Below, one piece after another: positions 17,086 through 26,270 of a stretch of DNA of 64,000 nt (its first letter is position 1; every line of letters starts with the position of its first letter). Both the position numbers and the translations under genes were made by a program. The notes beneath the pieces were generated by a model. The model worked only from the letters and a program-made list of their open reading frames with translations. It was not told the origin of the DNA and ran no database searches. The stretch comes from MPNP01 sp965221445 (GTDB lineage: Bacteria; Pseudomonadota; Alphaproteobacteria; Rhodobacterales; Rhodobacteraceae). The stretch is from the NCBI GenBank assembly GCA_965221445.1, contig CBDCSF010000013.1, positions 1,736,001 through 1,800,000 of the forward strand, given 5' to 3'.

Positions 17086-17838
17086 TTAAGGCGATGCCTC
17101 TTTAGTCAAGTGATATGAATGTTGCTCGATTATGGTTTCGATTGTTTCCATAAAATCGCTTTGGGCCAGCCCTATATCTATAGATGGAAGAAACTCAACC
17201 ACGGCTAGGCCTGGCTTCCGCAATACCGCTCTTCTTGGCCAGAAGCACCCAACATTTGTTGCAACAGGAATACATGGCTTGTTCAACATCTCGTAAACAA
17301 TAAAAGCCCCTATCTTATAAGGTAACTTCTGGTTTGGTGCTACCCGGGTACCCTGAGGGTAAATGACCAATTGGCTCTCTTTCTGTTGAGAATTTTTAAC
17401 GCCCTCAATCAGTTGGTTTATAGCCAGTTTTTTCTTACCCCTGTCAACAACGACACAACCTATTTTCCTGGCAAAATAACCAACGAAGGGCGTATTTCTA
17501 AGTTGCTTCTTCATCACGAAGCGAGGCCTGGGTAAAACGCTACACAAAATTAGAATATCAAAAAAAGACTGGTGTTTTGCACAGACCAACACCTCGTCCT
17601 CAGGAGGCGTACCCCTAATCTCCGTTTTCAATCCGACCAGATGATGGGCTGAAAACCTAACCCAAAGGCAGTAGTTTCGAATTGCTCTAAATACCCATTC
17701 CTGACTGATCAGGGTAAGAGGCATGTATATTAAGGTCATAATGGCCATTACGAAGTACATTTGAAAAATGAAAAGTAGCGATTTTAACCACTGCATGGAT
17801 TCGTTCCTGGATGAAATGTAACGAAAATTATTATTCAA
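17086..17838 (-). CDS. plsC: 1-acyl-sn-glycerol-3-phosphate acyltransferase
   Basis: PlsC acylates lysophosphatidic acid to phosphatidic acid at the inner membrane. The catalytic HX4D box is HQSFFD (89-94). The phosphate-binding motif is PQGTR (161-165), a mild variant of PEGTR. A hydrophobic N-terminal segment (LLFIFQMYFVMAIMTLIYMPLTLI, given in part) anchors the enzyme. FVMKKQLRNTPFVGYFARKIGCVVVDR is the usual third block. The length of 250 is normal. It overlaps dapB by 4 bp on the same strand. Confidence 0.92.
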   Translation of the reverse strand: MNNNFRYISSRNESMQWLKSLLFIFQMYFVMAIMTLIYMPLTLISQEWVFRAIRNYCLWVRFSAHHLVGLKTEIRGTPPEDEVLVCAKHQSFFDILILCSVLPRPRFVMKKQLRNTPFVGYFARKIGCVVVDRGKKKLAINQLIEGVKNSQQKESQLVIYPQGTRVAPNQKLPYKIGAFIVYEMLNKPCIPVATNVGCFWPRRAVLRKPGLAVVEFLPSIDIGLAQSDFMETIETIIEQHSYHLTKEASP

Positions 17839-18650
17839 ATTCCCAGAACATCAAACATGTCATACAACCCGGGAGATTGTTCCAATCCCCAAAGTGCAGC
17901 TTTCAATGCACCAGATGAGTATATGGAACGATCTGTAGCTATGTGTGAAAGTATAATTCTTTCACCATTTCCAGCAAAAATCACCTCGTGTTCACCGACA
18001 ATACTTCCCCCACGAATAGCTGAAAAGCCTATGTTACCTCTTTTTCGGGCACCAATCTGACCGTATCTCGGCTCGTCAATGTGGTCCATAAGTTCCAATT
18101 TTCTGCCCTTGGCTGCAGCATTTCCCAACATCAGGGCAGTACCAGATGGAGCATCTACCTTATGGTGGTGGTGAGCCTCGACAATTTCTATATCGAAATC
18201 TGCATCTAAAGAAGCCGCAACCCGCTCGGTAAGCTTTACCAAAAGGTTAACTCCCATAGACATATTTCCAGCTTTGATTATCACAGTCTGCCTTGCAGAT
18301 TCCCTGATGGCCTCTTCCTGTTCCCGGCTAATACCTGTGGTACCGATGACATGTACAAATTTCAATTTTGCTGCTAAATCTGCCATAAAGGTACTGGCCG
18401 CGGGTGAACTGAAATCAATGACTGCATCAACTTCCTTGAAGGCTATTTCAGGATTATCCTGCACCACAACCTCAAGAGAATTTTTCAAATTTATTTCTTG
18501 AAGGGTTTTATCTATCCAAGGATGTCCGGCTATTTCAGTAACCGCTGTTAGTTTCATCTTTTCTGAGCCTGAAATTGCATTGATAAGCATTTGTCCCATC
18601 CGCCCAGAGGCACCAACCACACCAATTTGGGGTAACTTACTCACCTTCAA
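17835..18650 (-). CDS. dapB: 4-hydroxy-tetrahydrodipicolinate reductase
   Basis: DapB makes tetrahydrodipicolinate in lysine/diaminopimelate synthesis. The NAD(P)-binding loop is GASGRMG (13-19). GTTGISREQ is the second cofactor contact. The catalytic and substrate motif EAHHHHKVDAPSGTA (158-172) is complete, with the Lys and the HHHK string. At 271 residues it has standard length. It is followed by plsC with a 4-bp overlap and diverges from rbfA. Confidence 0.97.
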   Translation of the reverse strand: MKVSKLPQIGVVGASGRMGQMLINAISGSEKMKLTAVTEIAGHPWIDKTLQEINLKNSLEVVVQDNPEIAFKEVDAVIDFSSPAASTFMADLAAKLKFVHVIGTTGISREQEEAIRESARQTVIIKAGNMSMGVNLLVKLTERVAASLDADFDIEIVEAHHHHKVDAPSGTALMLGNAAAKGRKLELMDHIDEPRYGQIGARKRGNIGFSAIRGGSIVGEHEVIFAGNGERIILSHIATDRSIYSSGALKAALWGLEQSPGLYDMFDVLGI

Positions 18651-18736
18651 TTCTCCCAGAAATACTTAAATTCAACCAACAATGACTATATAACTTTTTT
18701 TAATTTCCTTGGGTAAAAGGTAAATGGGAGCGACTA

Positions 18737-19123
18737 ATGGCTAAATCAACAAAGGGGTTGGGTGGTTTTTCACAGCGTCAGTTGCGGGTAGGTGAACTGG
18801 TTCGGCGAGGATTGGCAGAGATTCTCTTTGAGTGGGACACCTATGGTGAATCCCTATCTCGGGTTTCCATAACTGTCGGTGAAGTCAGAATGTCCCCCGA
18901 TTTAAAAAAAGCCACTGTCTTTGTATCTCCTCTTGGAGGCAAACACATGGAAGAAACCGTAACTGCCCTCAATGAGGGTAGAAAAGAAATCAGGCATCAA
19001 TTGAATAAAAAACTTACCCTGAAGTTTTCACCCAGCTTGCATTTTGTCTCTGATCCTCTCTATGATCAAATGGACAATACCAGGAGGTTGTTAAACCTGG
19101 AAGAAGTTAAGCGTGATCTCTGA
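18737..19123 (+). CDS. rbfA: Ribosome-binding factor A
   Basis: RbfA helps mature the 16S rRNA 5' end and is needed at low temperature. The single KH-type domain shows RQLRVGELVRRGLAEIL, SRVSITVGEVRMSPDLKKATVFVSPLGG and PSLHFVSDPLYDQM, all family signatures. The length of 128 fits. It precedes truB by 18 bp, the usual order. In most proteobacteria these follow infB directly; here infB is about 38 kb away at 56.5 kb. Confidence 0.96.
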   Translation: MAKSTKGLGGFSQRQLRVGELVRRGLAEILFEWDTYGESLSRVSITVGEVRMSPDLKKATVFVSPLGGKHMEETVTALNEGRKEIRHQLNKKLTLKFSPSLHFVSDPLYDQMDNTRRLLNLEEVKRDL

Positions 19124-19141
19124 TCAACATTACTGCTCCCT

Positions 19142-20053
19142 ATGGTTTCGAATCACATTACCCATAACAAAATATCTGGATGGCTGGCCGTAAACAAGCC
19201 ACCCGGGATTACCTCGACGAGTATCGTCAATATATGCAAAAAGATCTTCAAGTCCAAAAAGGCCGGGCATGCTGGGACACTTGACAAACCTGCAAGTGGT
19301 ATCCTCGCGATAGCTTTTGGTGAAGCAACGAAGACCATACCCTTTATTACAAATTCATACAAGGGTTACCGTTTTGTCGTGAACCTCGGAGTAGCAACAG
19401 ATACTGATGATGCTACCGGGCAATTAATTGCTCAAACCAACTTTATCCCATCAGAAAATTCAATTCTTGAAAGCTTGGAATCTTTCAGGGGTAATATTTT
19501 TCAAGTCCCACCTCGATATTCATCGGTTAAAATTGATGGGCAAAGAGCTTATAAATTGGCGGTAAGAGGCCAGAAAGTTGAGATGAAACCTCGTCCACTT
19601 ACAGTTCGAAGGCTTGAATTCAAAGGCTGGGTTTCAAAAAATCAGATTGAACTTGAAATGGATTGTAGCAAGGGAGGTTATGTCCGCTCCATTGCACGGG
19701 ACCTGGGTAAAAGGCTGGGTTGTCTGGCTCATGTGGATAGGCTGACCAGAATTTGGTCAGGGCCGTTTCAAATTGCTGATGCCCTTCCCTTTGCCCAACT
19801 GACTGAAATTTCTCCAGAAGCAAAACCGCTTGAATGGTTAATTCCTTTGGAAATAGGATTTCACTCATTGCCTGAAGTAAAATGCAGTTTTTCTCAAGCT
19901 AAAGATATCAGAAATGGAATGCCAGCATTTTTTCCAGATATGAAATTAGAAAATAACACTGAAGTTTGGGTCTCTTTGGACAGTAAGGCAATTGCATGGG
20001 GACTTTTTATAAGAAACATATTTCATCCCAAAAGAATCATCCATCAGGACTAA
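19142..20053 (+). CDS. truB: tRNA pseudouridine(55) synthase
   Basis: TruB makes pseudouridine 55 in the T-loop of tRNAs. The catalytic Asp is D48 in GHAGTLDKPASG. GWLAVNKPPGITS and RYSSVKIDGQRAYKLAVRGQKVEMKPR (quoted in part) are family blocks, and GGYVRSIARDLG is the third. The C-terminal extension replaces a clear PUA domain and is short (total 303). It is co-transcribed with rbfA. rpsO and pnp, often next, are not here. Confidence 0.95.
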   Translation: MVSNHITHNKISGWLAVNKPPGITSTSIVNICKKIFKSKKAGHAGTLDKPASGILAIAFGEATKTIPFITNSYKGYRFVVNLGVATDTDDATGQLIAQTNFIPSENSILESLESFRGNIFQVPPRYSSVKIDGQRAYKLAVRGQKVEMKPRPLTVRRLEFKGWVSKNQIELEMDCSKGGYVRSIARDLGKRLGCLAHVDRLTRIWSGPFQIADALPFAQLTEISPEAKPLEWLIPLEIGFHSLPEVKCSFSQAKDIRNGMPAFFPDMKLENNTEVWVSLDSKAIAWGLFIRNIFHPKRIIHQD

Positions 20054-20170
20054 TTTACAGTTTTTAGTGGACAGATAGCGTCCTATCAAGCAGGATTTTC
20101 ATTTCCCTTAACCTGTTGAAGCTCCACCACTCCTAAAATTTTTAGATTCAAGAAAATGCTGGGGAGGGGG

Positions 20171-20200
20171 TGTTGCAATAATTGCAACATATGTTGCAAT
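20171..20200. promoter_or_regulatory. Two overlapping palindromes: probable operator of the downstream operon
   Basis: Three alternating copies of GTTGCAAT/ATTGCAAC lie in a row. They form a 17-bp palindrome (20172-20188, arms GTTGCAAT and ATTGCAAC around one A) and an overlapping perfect 20-bp palindrome (20181-20200, arms ATTGCAACAT and ATGTTGCAAT). About 10 bp downstream is a possible promoter, TTGTTT (20209-20214), 16 bp, TATGAT (20231-20236). The position, just upstream of the -35 box and 70 bp before the binding-protein ATG, fits a regulator site. The LysR encoded at the end of the operon is one candidate. Confidence 0.65.
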
Positions 20201-20269
20201 CTTTGTTGTTGTTTGTTTAATAAAAATAATTATGATACCAAGTCTGTATCACACAAAAGAGAGGCAAAA

Positions 20270-21322
20270 ATGACTGAAAATAAATTTACTCACAAGGCTG
20301 ATCACATTAATCGAAGGAAATTCTTGCAGCACGGTGCAGCAATTGGCGGATTGGCAACTGCTTCATCCTTTATCACTGTTACTTCGGCTGGTGCTGCTGG
20401 AGCCAAGGTTAATATGCAGCTTGGTTGGTTGGCCAGCAATGGTATACTCGGTGAAGTTGTGGCTAAAAGGATGGGCTTTTATGATGAGGAAGGAATAGAA
20501 CTCAACGTCACACCAGGCGGACCTGGTGTAGATGGTGTGGCCTCAGTTGCAGCAGGCCGGGCAGAAGTTGGACAGCTTTCTTCAAGTCCCTCACTGATGC
20601 TGGCGCGTTCAGCAGGTATCCCGGTCAAGGCATTTGCAGCTGGATACCAAAAGCATCCCTTTACCTATTTTTCATTGTCAGACAATCCTATCAGGACACC
20701 TTCTGACATGATAGGTAAAACCGTAGCCACCCAACCAACAGCAATGATCCTGCTTCGAGCTCTCCTTGCCAAGAACGGCATTTCTGAAGACCAAGTAGAA
20801 GCAGTGAATATGGGCAGTGATATGAACCAGCTTATGACTGGACAGGTTCAGGCTGTCACAGGTTGGCAAACGAACACAAATGCCCTCAAGATTCTGGGAG
20901 AAAAACGAGTGGACATGATGTTGTGGGATGCTGGTATTCAGTTGTATGCGAATGTCTATTACACCACCGATGATGTTCTGGAAAACCATAGTGATGTCCT
21001 GGCACGATTCCTGACAGGATCAGCACGTGGCTGGGGTCATGCACGCAATAATCCAGAAGAGGCTGTTGATCACCTCGTTTCAGAATATGTTAATCTGGAC
21101 CGGGAAAGTGAGCTTGAGGCTGTGAAACCAGTTCTAGGCTTTTCCTTTAACGAGGTAACTGCAGCGGAAGGTTGGGGTGCCATGAATGCTGAAAACTGGC
21201 AAGCCCAGATTGATACCTACAGTCAGCTTGACCAATTCCAAGGAGAAATCCCTACCATTGAGCAAGTGATGACGCAGGATATTCTCCAAGCAACTGAGGG
21301 TGTTAGAAAACAGGTTGGTTGA
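20270..21322 (+). CDS. ABC transporter substrate-binding protein, NMT1/SsuA/TauA-like, Tat-exported
   Basis: First gene of an eight-gene operon. I start it at ATG 20270 (MTENKFTHKADHINRRKF), preceded by GAGAGG; the longer frame to 20156 would include the operator. A twin-arginine signal is clear: NRRKFLQHGAAIGGLATASSFI. The mature protein opens VNMQLGWLASNGILGEVVAKRMGFYDEEGIELNV, with GGPGVDGVASVAAGRAEVG after it, the pattern of NMT1/TauA/SsuA proteins that bind sulfonates, pyrimidine thiamine precursors, nitrate or aromatic acids. The family does not fix the ligand. The downstream enzymes suggest a carboxylic acid destined for CoA activation. Tat export is unusual for this family but known. 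Confidence 0.85.
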   Translation: MTENKFTHKADHINRRKFLQHGAAIGGLATASSFITVTSAGAAGAKVNMQLGWLASNGILGEVVAKRMGFYDEEGIELNVTPGGPGVDGVASVAAGRAEVGQLSSSPSLMLARSAGIPVKAFAAGYQKHPFTYFSLSDNPIRTPSDMIGKTVATQPTAMILLRALLAKNGISEDQVEAVNMGSDMNQLMTGQVQAVTGWQTNTNALKILGEKRVDMMLWDAGIQLYANVYYTTDDVLENHSDVLARFLTGSARGWGHARNNPEEAVDHLVSEYVNLDRESELEAVKPVLGFSFNEVTAAEGWGAMNAENWQAQIDTYSQLDQFQGEIPTIEQVMTQDILQATEGVRKQVG

Positions 21323-21344
21323 CACTTTTCTGGATAGCAAAAAC

Positions 21345-22133
21345 ATGGGAATCGGCAGCGTTCCTGCCATCTCCGTCAATGGGCTTTCGGTCCGGTTTGG
21401 TAGCCCACCCAACCGGATCACTGCCCTCGAAAACGTCACGTTTGACGTTCCAGAGGGAAGCTTTATCACAATGGTTGGTCCATCAGGTTGTGGGAAATCC
21501 ACACTTCTAAGGGCAATAGCCGACCTTGTGGGGGGTGAAGAGGGTACAATTGAGGTATTCGGTAGGTCACCAGAGGAAGCCCGGCTTGCAAGAGATTTCT
21601 CATTTGTGTTCCAAGAATCCACTTTGTTACCTTGGCGGACTGCTATCGAAAATATAGAATTGCCACTGGAGGTAGGACGCCACAGCGGAGTTATGGAATC
21701 GCATGCTGAGCCAAAGGAACTGCTAAAGCTAGTTGGATTGGCAGGGAGGGAGGGTGCCTTACCACATGAACTGTCTGGCGGAATGCAACAGAGAGTTTCA
21801 ATTGCCCGGGCACTAGTTTGTCACCCAAGGGTACTTTTAATGGACGAACCATTTGGTGCTCTGGACGAGATCACTCGCGACAAACTCAATCAAGAATTAC
21901 TTAGGATATGGAAAGAAACCGGCACTACAATTGTTTTTGTTACACATTCGGTACCGGAAGCAGCATACCTTGGTCAGAAATGCCTCGTGTTGTCTCGCAA
22001 TCCGGGACGTGTGCTTGAATTTCCGACAATCGAATATTCATCCCCCCGTAACCCTGCAATCAGGGATACACTTGAATTCGTCCAAGTGACGGGAAAGCTA
22101 AGATCACTGCTTGAACGTGCAGACCTTGCTTGA
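21345..22133 (+). CDS. ABC transporter ATP-binding protein, TauB/SsuB type
   Basis: This is the ATPase of the importer. Walker A is GPSGCGKST, the signature is LSGGMQQRVSIARAL and Walker B is LLMDEPFGALDEITRDKL. FVTHSVPEAAYLGQKCLVLSRNPGRV is the usual H-loop and tail of TauB/SsuB ATPases. I prefer ATG 21345 (MGIGSVPAISVNGLSV); an upstream ATG at 21300 would overlap the binding-protein gene by 23 bp and add a tail with no family resemblance. It is followed 21 bp later by the permease. Confidence 0.9.
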   Translation: MGIGSVPAISVNGLSVRFGSPPNRITALENVTFDVPEGSFITMVGPSGCGKSTLLRAIADLVGGEEGTIEVFGRSPEEARLARDFSFVFQESTLLPWRTAIENIELPLEVGRHSGVMESHAEPKELLKLVGLAGREGALPHELSGGMQQRVSIARALVCHPRVLLMDEPFGALDEITRDKLNQELLRIWKETGTTIVFVTHSVPEAAYLGQKCLVLSRNPGRVLEFPTIEYSSPRNPAIRDTLEFVQVTGKLRSLLERADLA

Positions 22134-22154
22134 TTTCCGAGTACTATAAAAAGA

Positions 22155-22943
22155 ATGAACACACAATCTGCAAAGCAAAATAGGTTGATAGGCATAAAGC
22201 GACATTTGCCAGCTATAGTAACAGCCTTGAGTTTGTTGCTTTTGTGGCAATTGGTTGTGTCAGGATTTAAAATTCCTACCTACATTGCACCAAGTCCGGT
22301 TCAGGTAGCCTCAGTATTCGTCGAGAAGGGAAATATCCTGTGGATCAATTTCATCCCCACATTTTTAGAGGCCTTATCTGGATTTATCCTGGGAAATTCA
22401 GTGGCAGTTTTACTGGCAATCTGGTTTGTCCACAATCGTTTGGCAGAAAGAGCCTTCTATCCCATTGCCGTTTTTATCAACACGATCCCGATTATTGCAA
22501 TTGCACCCATCCTGGTTCTGATATTAGGTAACGGCTACGCTCCAAAAATCGTCATCGCTGCCCTTATCTGCTTCTTCCCCACCCTGGTAAATATGGTTCG
22601 CGGGCTAAATGCCGTCAGCCCACAAATGCTTGAATTAATGCGCGTATTATCGGCAACCAATCCCGAGATTTTATGGAAAATACGATTGCAGAGTTCATTA
22701 CCCTTCCTGTTTGCAGCTTTAAAAATAGCCTCGACAACATCTGTGATTGGAGCAATCGTCGGAGAATGGATCGGATCCAATTACGGGTTAGGTGCTTTGA
22801 TTATTGAGGCAACTTACAACTTTAGATCACCGATGCTTTATGCAACGGTGATTACCGGCGCCAGTCTGGCAGTTGCAGGTTTTACTTTAACCTCAATCGC
22901 CGAACATCATTTAGTCAAATGGAAAACTGGATCAGTACACTGA
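22155..22943 (+). CDS. ABC transporter permease, TauC/SsuC type
   Basis: This 262-residue permease has about six membrane helices. The BPD-transporter EAA-like loop is AVSPQMLELMRVLSATNPEILWKIRLQSSLPFLFAALKIA (quoted in pieces: RVLSATNPEILWKIRLQSS). VVGEWIGSNYGLGALI-type ending (here IVGEWIGSNYGLGALII) is diagnostic of TauC/SsuC/ThiX. It lies between the ATPase and the FAD oxidoreductase in one transcription unit. Confidence 0.9.
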   Translation: MNTQSAKQNRLIGIKRHLPAIVTALSLLLLWQLVVSGFKIPTYIAPSPVQVASVFVEKGNILWINFIPTFLEALSGFILGNSVAVLLAIWFVHNRLAERAFYPIAVFINTIPIIAIAPILVLILGNGYAPKIVIAALICFFPTLVNMVRGLNAVSPQMLELMRVLSATNPEILWKIRLQSSLPFLFAALKIASTTSVIGAIVGEWIGSNYGLGALIIEATYNFRSPMLYATVITGASLAVAGFTLTSIAEHHLVKWKTGSVH

Positions 22944-22962
22944 AGATTAAGGAGAAAATAAC

Positions 22963-24324
22963 ATGAGTTTACACGAAATCATTAAACGAAAAGCGGTTTC
23001 GGTACCAGTAGTAGATGATAGCGATGTTATCGTTGTCGGCGGAGGTCCAGCAGGTATTTCCGCTGCTGTCTCTGCAGCTCGGAACGGAGCCTCGGTAACG
23101 CTTTTGGAGAGGTACCCATATCTTGGCGGACTCGCTTCCGGGGGGATGGTTTTGGTTTTGGATGACATGCATAATGAAACTGAAATATCGGTACGTGGTT
23201 TGGCAATGGAAATCATTGACCGTATGCATGCTCGCGGACTTTGTGTCTATCCACCAGAATCAGACCGTGCCCTAGACATAAGAGGTTCAGCTGAAGTCGT
23301 ACGCAAATGGTCGCGATGGGGTGTGTGTGATTTTCATGTCCATTACAGACCTCACCCAGTCGTTTTTGCTGCCGCATTTGACCCCGATGGTTTCAAACAA
23401 GCAGCACTTGACATGGTTGAGGCCGCGGGTGTCAAGCTTCGGCTACACAGCTGGTTCCAGTCAACAATAGTTGAGGATGGCTGTGCAAGTGGTGTAATTG
23501 TCGAAACCAAACAAGGTGCTCAAGCGATTCGTGGAAAAATGATTATAGACGCTACGGGAGATCTTGATGTTGCCGCAAGTGCCGGTGCTCCTTTTGCAGA
23601 TGGTTCTTATATCGTCACAACTGTCTCACGCATGGGTAATGTAGACACCGAGGCCGCCGAACGGTTTCAGCATGAAGAACCGGAAAAGTTTTTGGCATTA
23701 GAGAAAGAGGCGAAAAAGATAATCAGAGGATGTTGGGATTATTGGTGGTTGAAAACACCTCTACCGGGCATTGTCTGGTGCAATTGTCCCCACATGACCG
23801 GATTCGACGGGCTTAACGTGGATGATCTCACCGCTGCTGAATTTGAAGGGCGCAAGAGGATGCAGACGTTACTGGAATTTGCACGCCAAAAGGTACCTGG
23901 TTTCGAGAATGCCCATTTCGTGGATTTCGCACCACAGACAGGGGTTCGTCAAACACGCCTTCTGGAAGGTGAATATGTCGTTACCAAACAGGACATCATG
24001 ACTCGACTGCACTTTTCAGACACCATATGCCGTGGTCGTGACTACTATACCCCCTACAGGTCATTATTACCAAAAAAAGTTGATCAACTTCTTGTGGCAG
24101 GCAGGCACTATTCAGCTACCTCATCAGCTCAAAAACTCAGTCGTGAAATTCCTCCTTGTATGGCAATGGGTGAAGCTGCAGGTGTTGCATCAGTGTTGGC
24201 ACTACAATCAGGCATAAAGGTTCGCGATGTTGAGCCTCGTAAAATTCAACAGGCCATGAGGGCACAAGGGGCAGATCCTGGAGATCAACCAGCTGCCAAC
24301 GCAAAACTTTCGGTGGTAGCATGA
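22963..24324 (+). CDS. FAD-dependent oxidoreductase (FAD_oxidored-like family)
   Basis: A 453-residue flavoprotein. The dinucleotide-binding fold is VIVVGGGPAGISAAVSAARNGA, with GGGPAG at 26-31, and LLERYPYLGGLASGG follows. The second FAD contact is IIDATGDLDVAASAGAPFADG, and the C-terminal VDQLLVAGRHYSATSSAQKL...PPCMAMGEAAGVASVLA block is typical of the FAD_oxidored family (related to HdrA and fumarate-reductase-like flavoproteins). No CxxC iron-sulfur motif is present, so electrons probably come from or go to the ferredoxin encoded three genes later. GGAG lies just before the ATG. The reaction is unknown; an oxidation or reduction of the imported acid or its CoA ester is inferred. Confidence 0.8.
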   Translation: MSLHEIIKRKAVSVPVVDDSDVIVVGGGPAGISAAVSAARNGASVTLLERYPYLGGLASGGMVLVLDDMHNETEISVRGLAMEIIDRMHARGLCVYPPESDRALDIRGSAEVVRKWSRWGVCDFHVHYRPHPVVFAAAFDPDGFKQAALDMVEAAGVKLRLHSWFQSTIVEDGCASGVIVETKQGAQAIRGKMIIDATGDLDVAASAGAPFADGSYIVTTVSRMGNVDTEAAERFQHEEPEKFLALEKEAKKIIRGCWDYWWLKTPLPGIVWCNCPHMTGFDGLNVDDLTAAEFEGRKRMQTLLEFARQKVPGFENAHFVDFAPQTGVRQTRLLEGEYVVTKQDIMTRLHFSDTICRGRDYYTPYRSLLPKKVDQLLVAGRHYSATSSAQKLSREIPPCMAMGEAAGVASVLALQSGIKVRDVEPRKIQQAMRAQGADPGDQPAANAKLSVVA

Positions 24325-25496
24325 TGGATGTAAATTTGACCAATAATTCTGTAGACCTGCCACTTGCAGGAGTAAGGGTTCTGGACTTCAGCCAGGTGAT
24401 GCTGGGGCCGTGTTGTACTCAAATGCTTGGTGACTACGGCGCGGATGTAATTAAAATTGAAAGAGATGGGCTGGGGGATCTGTCCCGTTGGAGCATTGGT
24501 GAAGACCCGGACGGCGGAAATAATCCTGTCTTTTCAAGTCTAAACCGAAACAAGCGTAGTATTACTCTGAATCTAAAGTCTGAGGAAGGCCGCAAGGCTG
24601 TTCTTGAGCTTGCGAAATCGGCAGATGTTGTGGTTAACAATTTTCGACCAGGTGTGATGGAACGTATGGGGCTTGGTTATGAGGACCTGAAGCGAATTAA
24701 TCGACGCATCATTTTTGCTGTAGGTACTGGATTTGGCCTCAAGGGTCCGTATGTAAACAAGGGTGGACAGGACGTACTTGCCCAGGCCATGAGTGGAGCC
24801 ATGCACCGGAGAGCTGACAACAGGCAGCCTCTTGCTATCTATCCAACAGCACTCGCCGATTATTCTGCAGGAATGCACCTCGTACAGGGTATCCTGCTGG
24901 CTCTGATGCAGAGGGAAAAGAGCGGTGAGGGCCAACTCGTTTCAGTCTCTCTTTTCAATTCAATGCTTACCATGCAAATGCAGGAAGCTGCTGTATTGAT
25001 GATGCGGGGTAAGGAACTGAATTGGGCTGCAATGCCACTATCTGGGGTATTTGAGACAACTGACAGTGCCATCGTGATGATCGGTGCTTTCAAGCAAAAC
25101 CCTCTAATGAGTATTTGTGAGGCATTGGATCTTGAAGACCTTTCCTTGCAGGAAAAATATTCAACTCTGGAACGACAATTTGAAAACCGTGATGAGCTGC
25201 AGAAAATTTTCCGTGAACGTTTCGCTACCAATTCGACATCTCACTGGCTACAAAAACTTGATGATGTCGATATTCTTTGTGCACCGGTAAACACACTTAC
25301 AGAGGCACTTGAGGATCCACAAACAGAATGTAACCGAATGATCATGGACCTGCCAGCCACTGAGGCTGGACCTGTTCGACTTGTTGGTTCACCGATAGAT
25401 ATGTCTATGGCCCCTGTAAATGTCAGGCAGGCTCCCCCCAAGCTTGGTGAACACACTGAGGAAGTTCTCGGTGAACTTGTCGAAAGGGCAGTATAG
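24321..25496 (+). CDS. CaiB/BaiF (class III) CoA-transferase
   Basis: Class III CoA-transferases move CoA from an acyl-CoA (often succinyl-CoA) to a carboxylic acid. The catalytic Asp is D180 in ALADYSAGM. Other family blocks are LAGVRVLDFSQVMLGP, GDYGADVIKIERDG, RNKRSITLNLKSEEG and NFRPGVMERMGLGYEDL, and the C-terminal LGEHTEEVLGEL. The length of 391 fits. The start overlaps the previous gene by 4 bp (ATGA). In this operon it most likely activates the imported acid. Confidence 0.92.
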   Translation: MMDVNLTNNSVDLPLAGVRVLDFSQVMLGPCCTQMLGDYGADVIKIERDGLGDLSRWSIGEDPDGGNNPVFSSLNRNKRSITLNLKSEEGRKAVLELAKSADVVVNNFRPGVMERMGLGYEDLKRINRRIIFAVGTGFGLKGPYVNKGGQDVLAQAMSGAMHRRADNRQPLAIYPTALADYSAGMHLVQGILLALMQREKSGEGQLVSVSLFNSMLTMQMQEAAVLMMRGKELNWAAMPLSGVFETTDSAIVMIGAFKQNPLMSICEALDLEDLSLQEKYSTLERQFENRDELQKIFRERFATNSTSHWLQKLDDVDILCAPVNTLTEALEDPQTECNRMIMDLPATEAGPVRLVGSPIDMSMAPVNVRQAPPKLGEHTEEVLGELVERAV

Positions 25497-26263
25497 TGAG
25501 TGTGAATTTTGAGGTTACCGACCAGGTAGCGCTTGTCACGCTAAACAGACCGGATCGCTTGAATGCTGTTGATCAGTCAACTTTCGACCATCTTAATGAA
25601 ATCTGGTCTGAAATCAACCGAAGGGAAGATATACGCTGTACAGTTCTGACTGGTACCGGAAGAGCTTTCTGTGCCGGTGCGGATATGAAGGAGGATGGAC
25701 CAGAGGGTGTTGAATATTGGGCGCAAACCAATCGCCATGGGTTCTCCGGTATCGCTTGTGGCGGAAGATTGAATGTTCCGCTTGTGGCCAAAGTTAACGG
25801 TTTGGCTTTGGGTGGAGGATTTGAAACGGTTCTTGGCTGTGATATAATCATCGCCGCTGAATCTGCATCATTCGGTTTACCTGAACCACGTGTAGGTAGA
25901 CTTCCCCTTGACGGAATGATCGTTCTACCGAGAATTGTCCCACGCAATCTGGCCATGGGTCTAATGCTGACTGGCCGGCGAATTACTGCCAAGGAAGCTG
26001 CTGAATGGGGTATAGTGAACGAAGTTGTACCTGATGATCATCTGGATAACGCCGCAGATAAGTGGGTCAACGACATATTGTCATGTGCGCCACTAAGTCT
26101 TAAGGCCATAAAGCGTTGTGTTTATGACACTTCCGGTATGGAAATCCATGAGGCAAGGAGACATTTATCTGATGCTCTGGTTGCTGCCCTTAGAAGTGAA
26201 GACGGTCATGAGGGGGTCAAAGCATTTCAAGAGAAAAGGTTACCTGTCTGGAAGGGGCGCTAA
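25496..26263 (+). CDS. Enoyl-CoA hydratase/isomerase family protein
   Basis: A 255-residue crotonase. GTG at 25496 overlaps the TAG stop of the CoA-transferase by one base. The oxyanion-hole segments are AFCAGADMKE (58-66) and NGLALGGGFE (101-110). Both hydratase glutamates are present: E110 in GGGFE and E130 in GLPEPRVG. This makes real hydratase (rather than only isomerase or decarboxylase) chemistry plausible. RVGRLPLDGMIVLPRIV and GLMLTGRRITAKEA are standard later blocks. Together with the CoA-transferase it indicates a beta-oxidation-like pathway on an unsaturated acyl-CoA. Confidence 0.92.
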   Translation: MSVNFEVTDQVALVTLNRPDRLNAVDQSTFDHLNEIWSEINRREDIRCTVLTGTGRAFCAGADMKEDGPEGVEYWAQTNRHGFSGIACGGRLNVPLVAKVNGLALGGGFETVLGCDIIIAAESASFGLPEPRVGRLPLDGMIVLPRIVPRNLAMGLMLTGRRITAKEAAEWGIVNEVVPDDHLDNAADKWVNDILSCAPLSLKAIKRCVYDTSGMEIHEARRHLSDALVAALRSEDGHEGVKAFQEKRLPVWKGR

Positions 26264-26270
26264 TTTCGAA

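Noticed and set aside
20054..20269. A TPP or other riboswitch in front of the NMT1-type binding protein
   Set aside because: NMT1 proteins can bind thiamine precursors, but no THI-box sequences are visible; the only structure is the GTTGCAAT palindromes.
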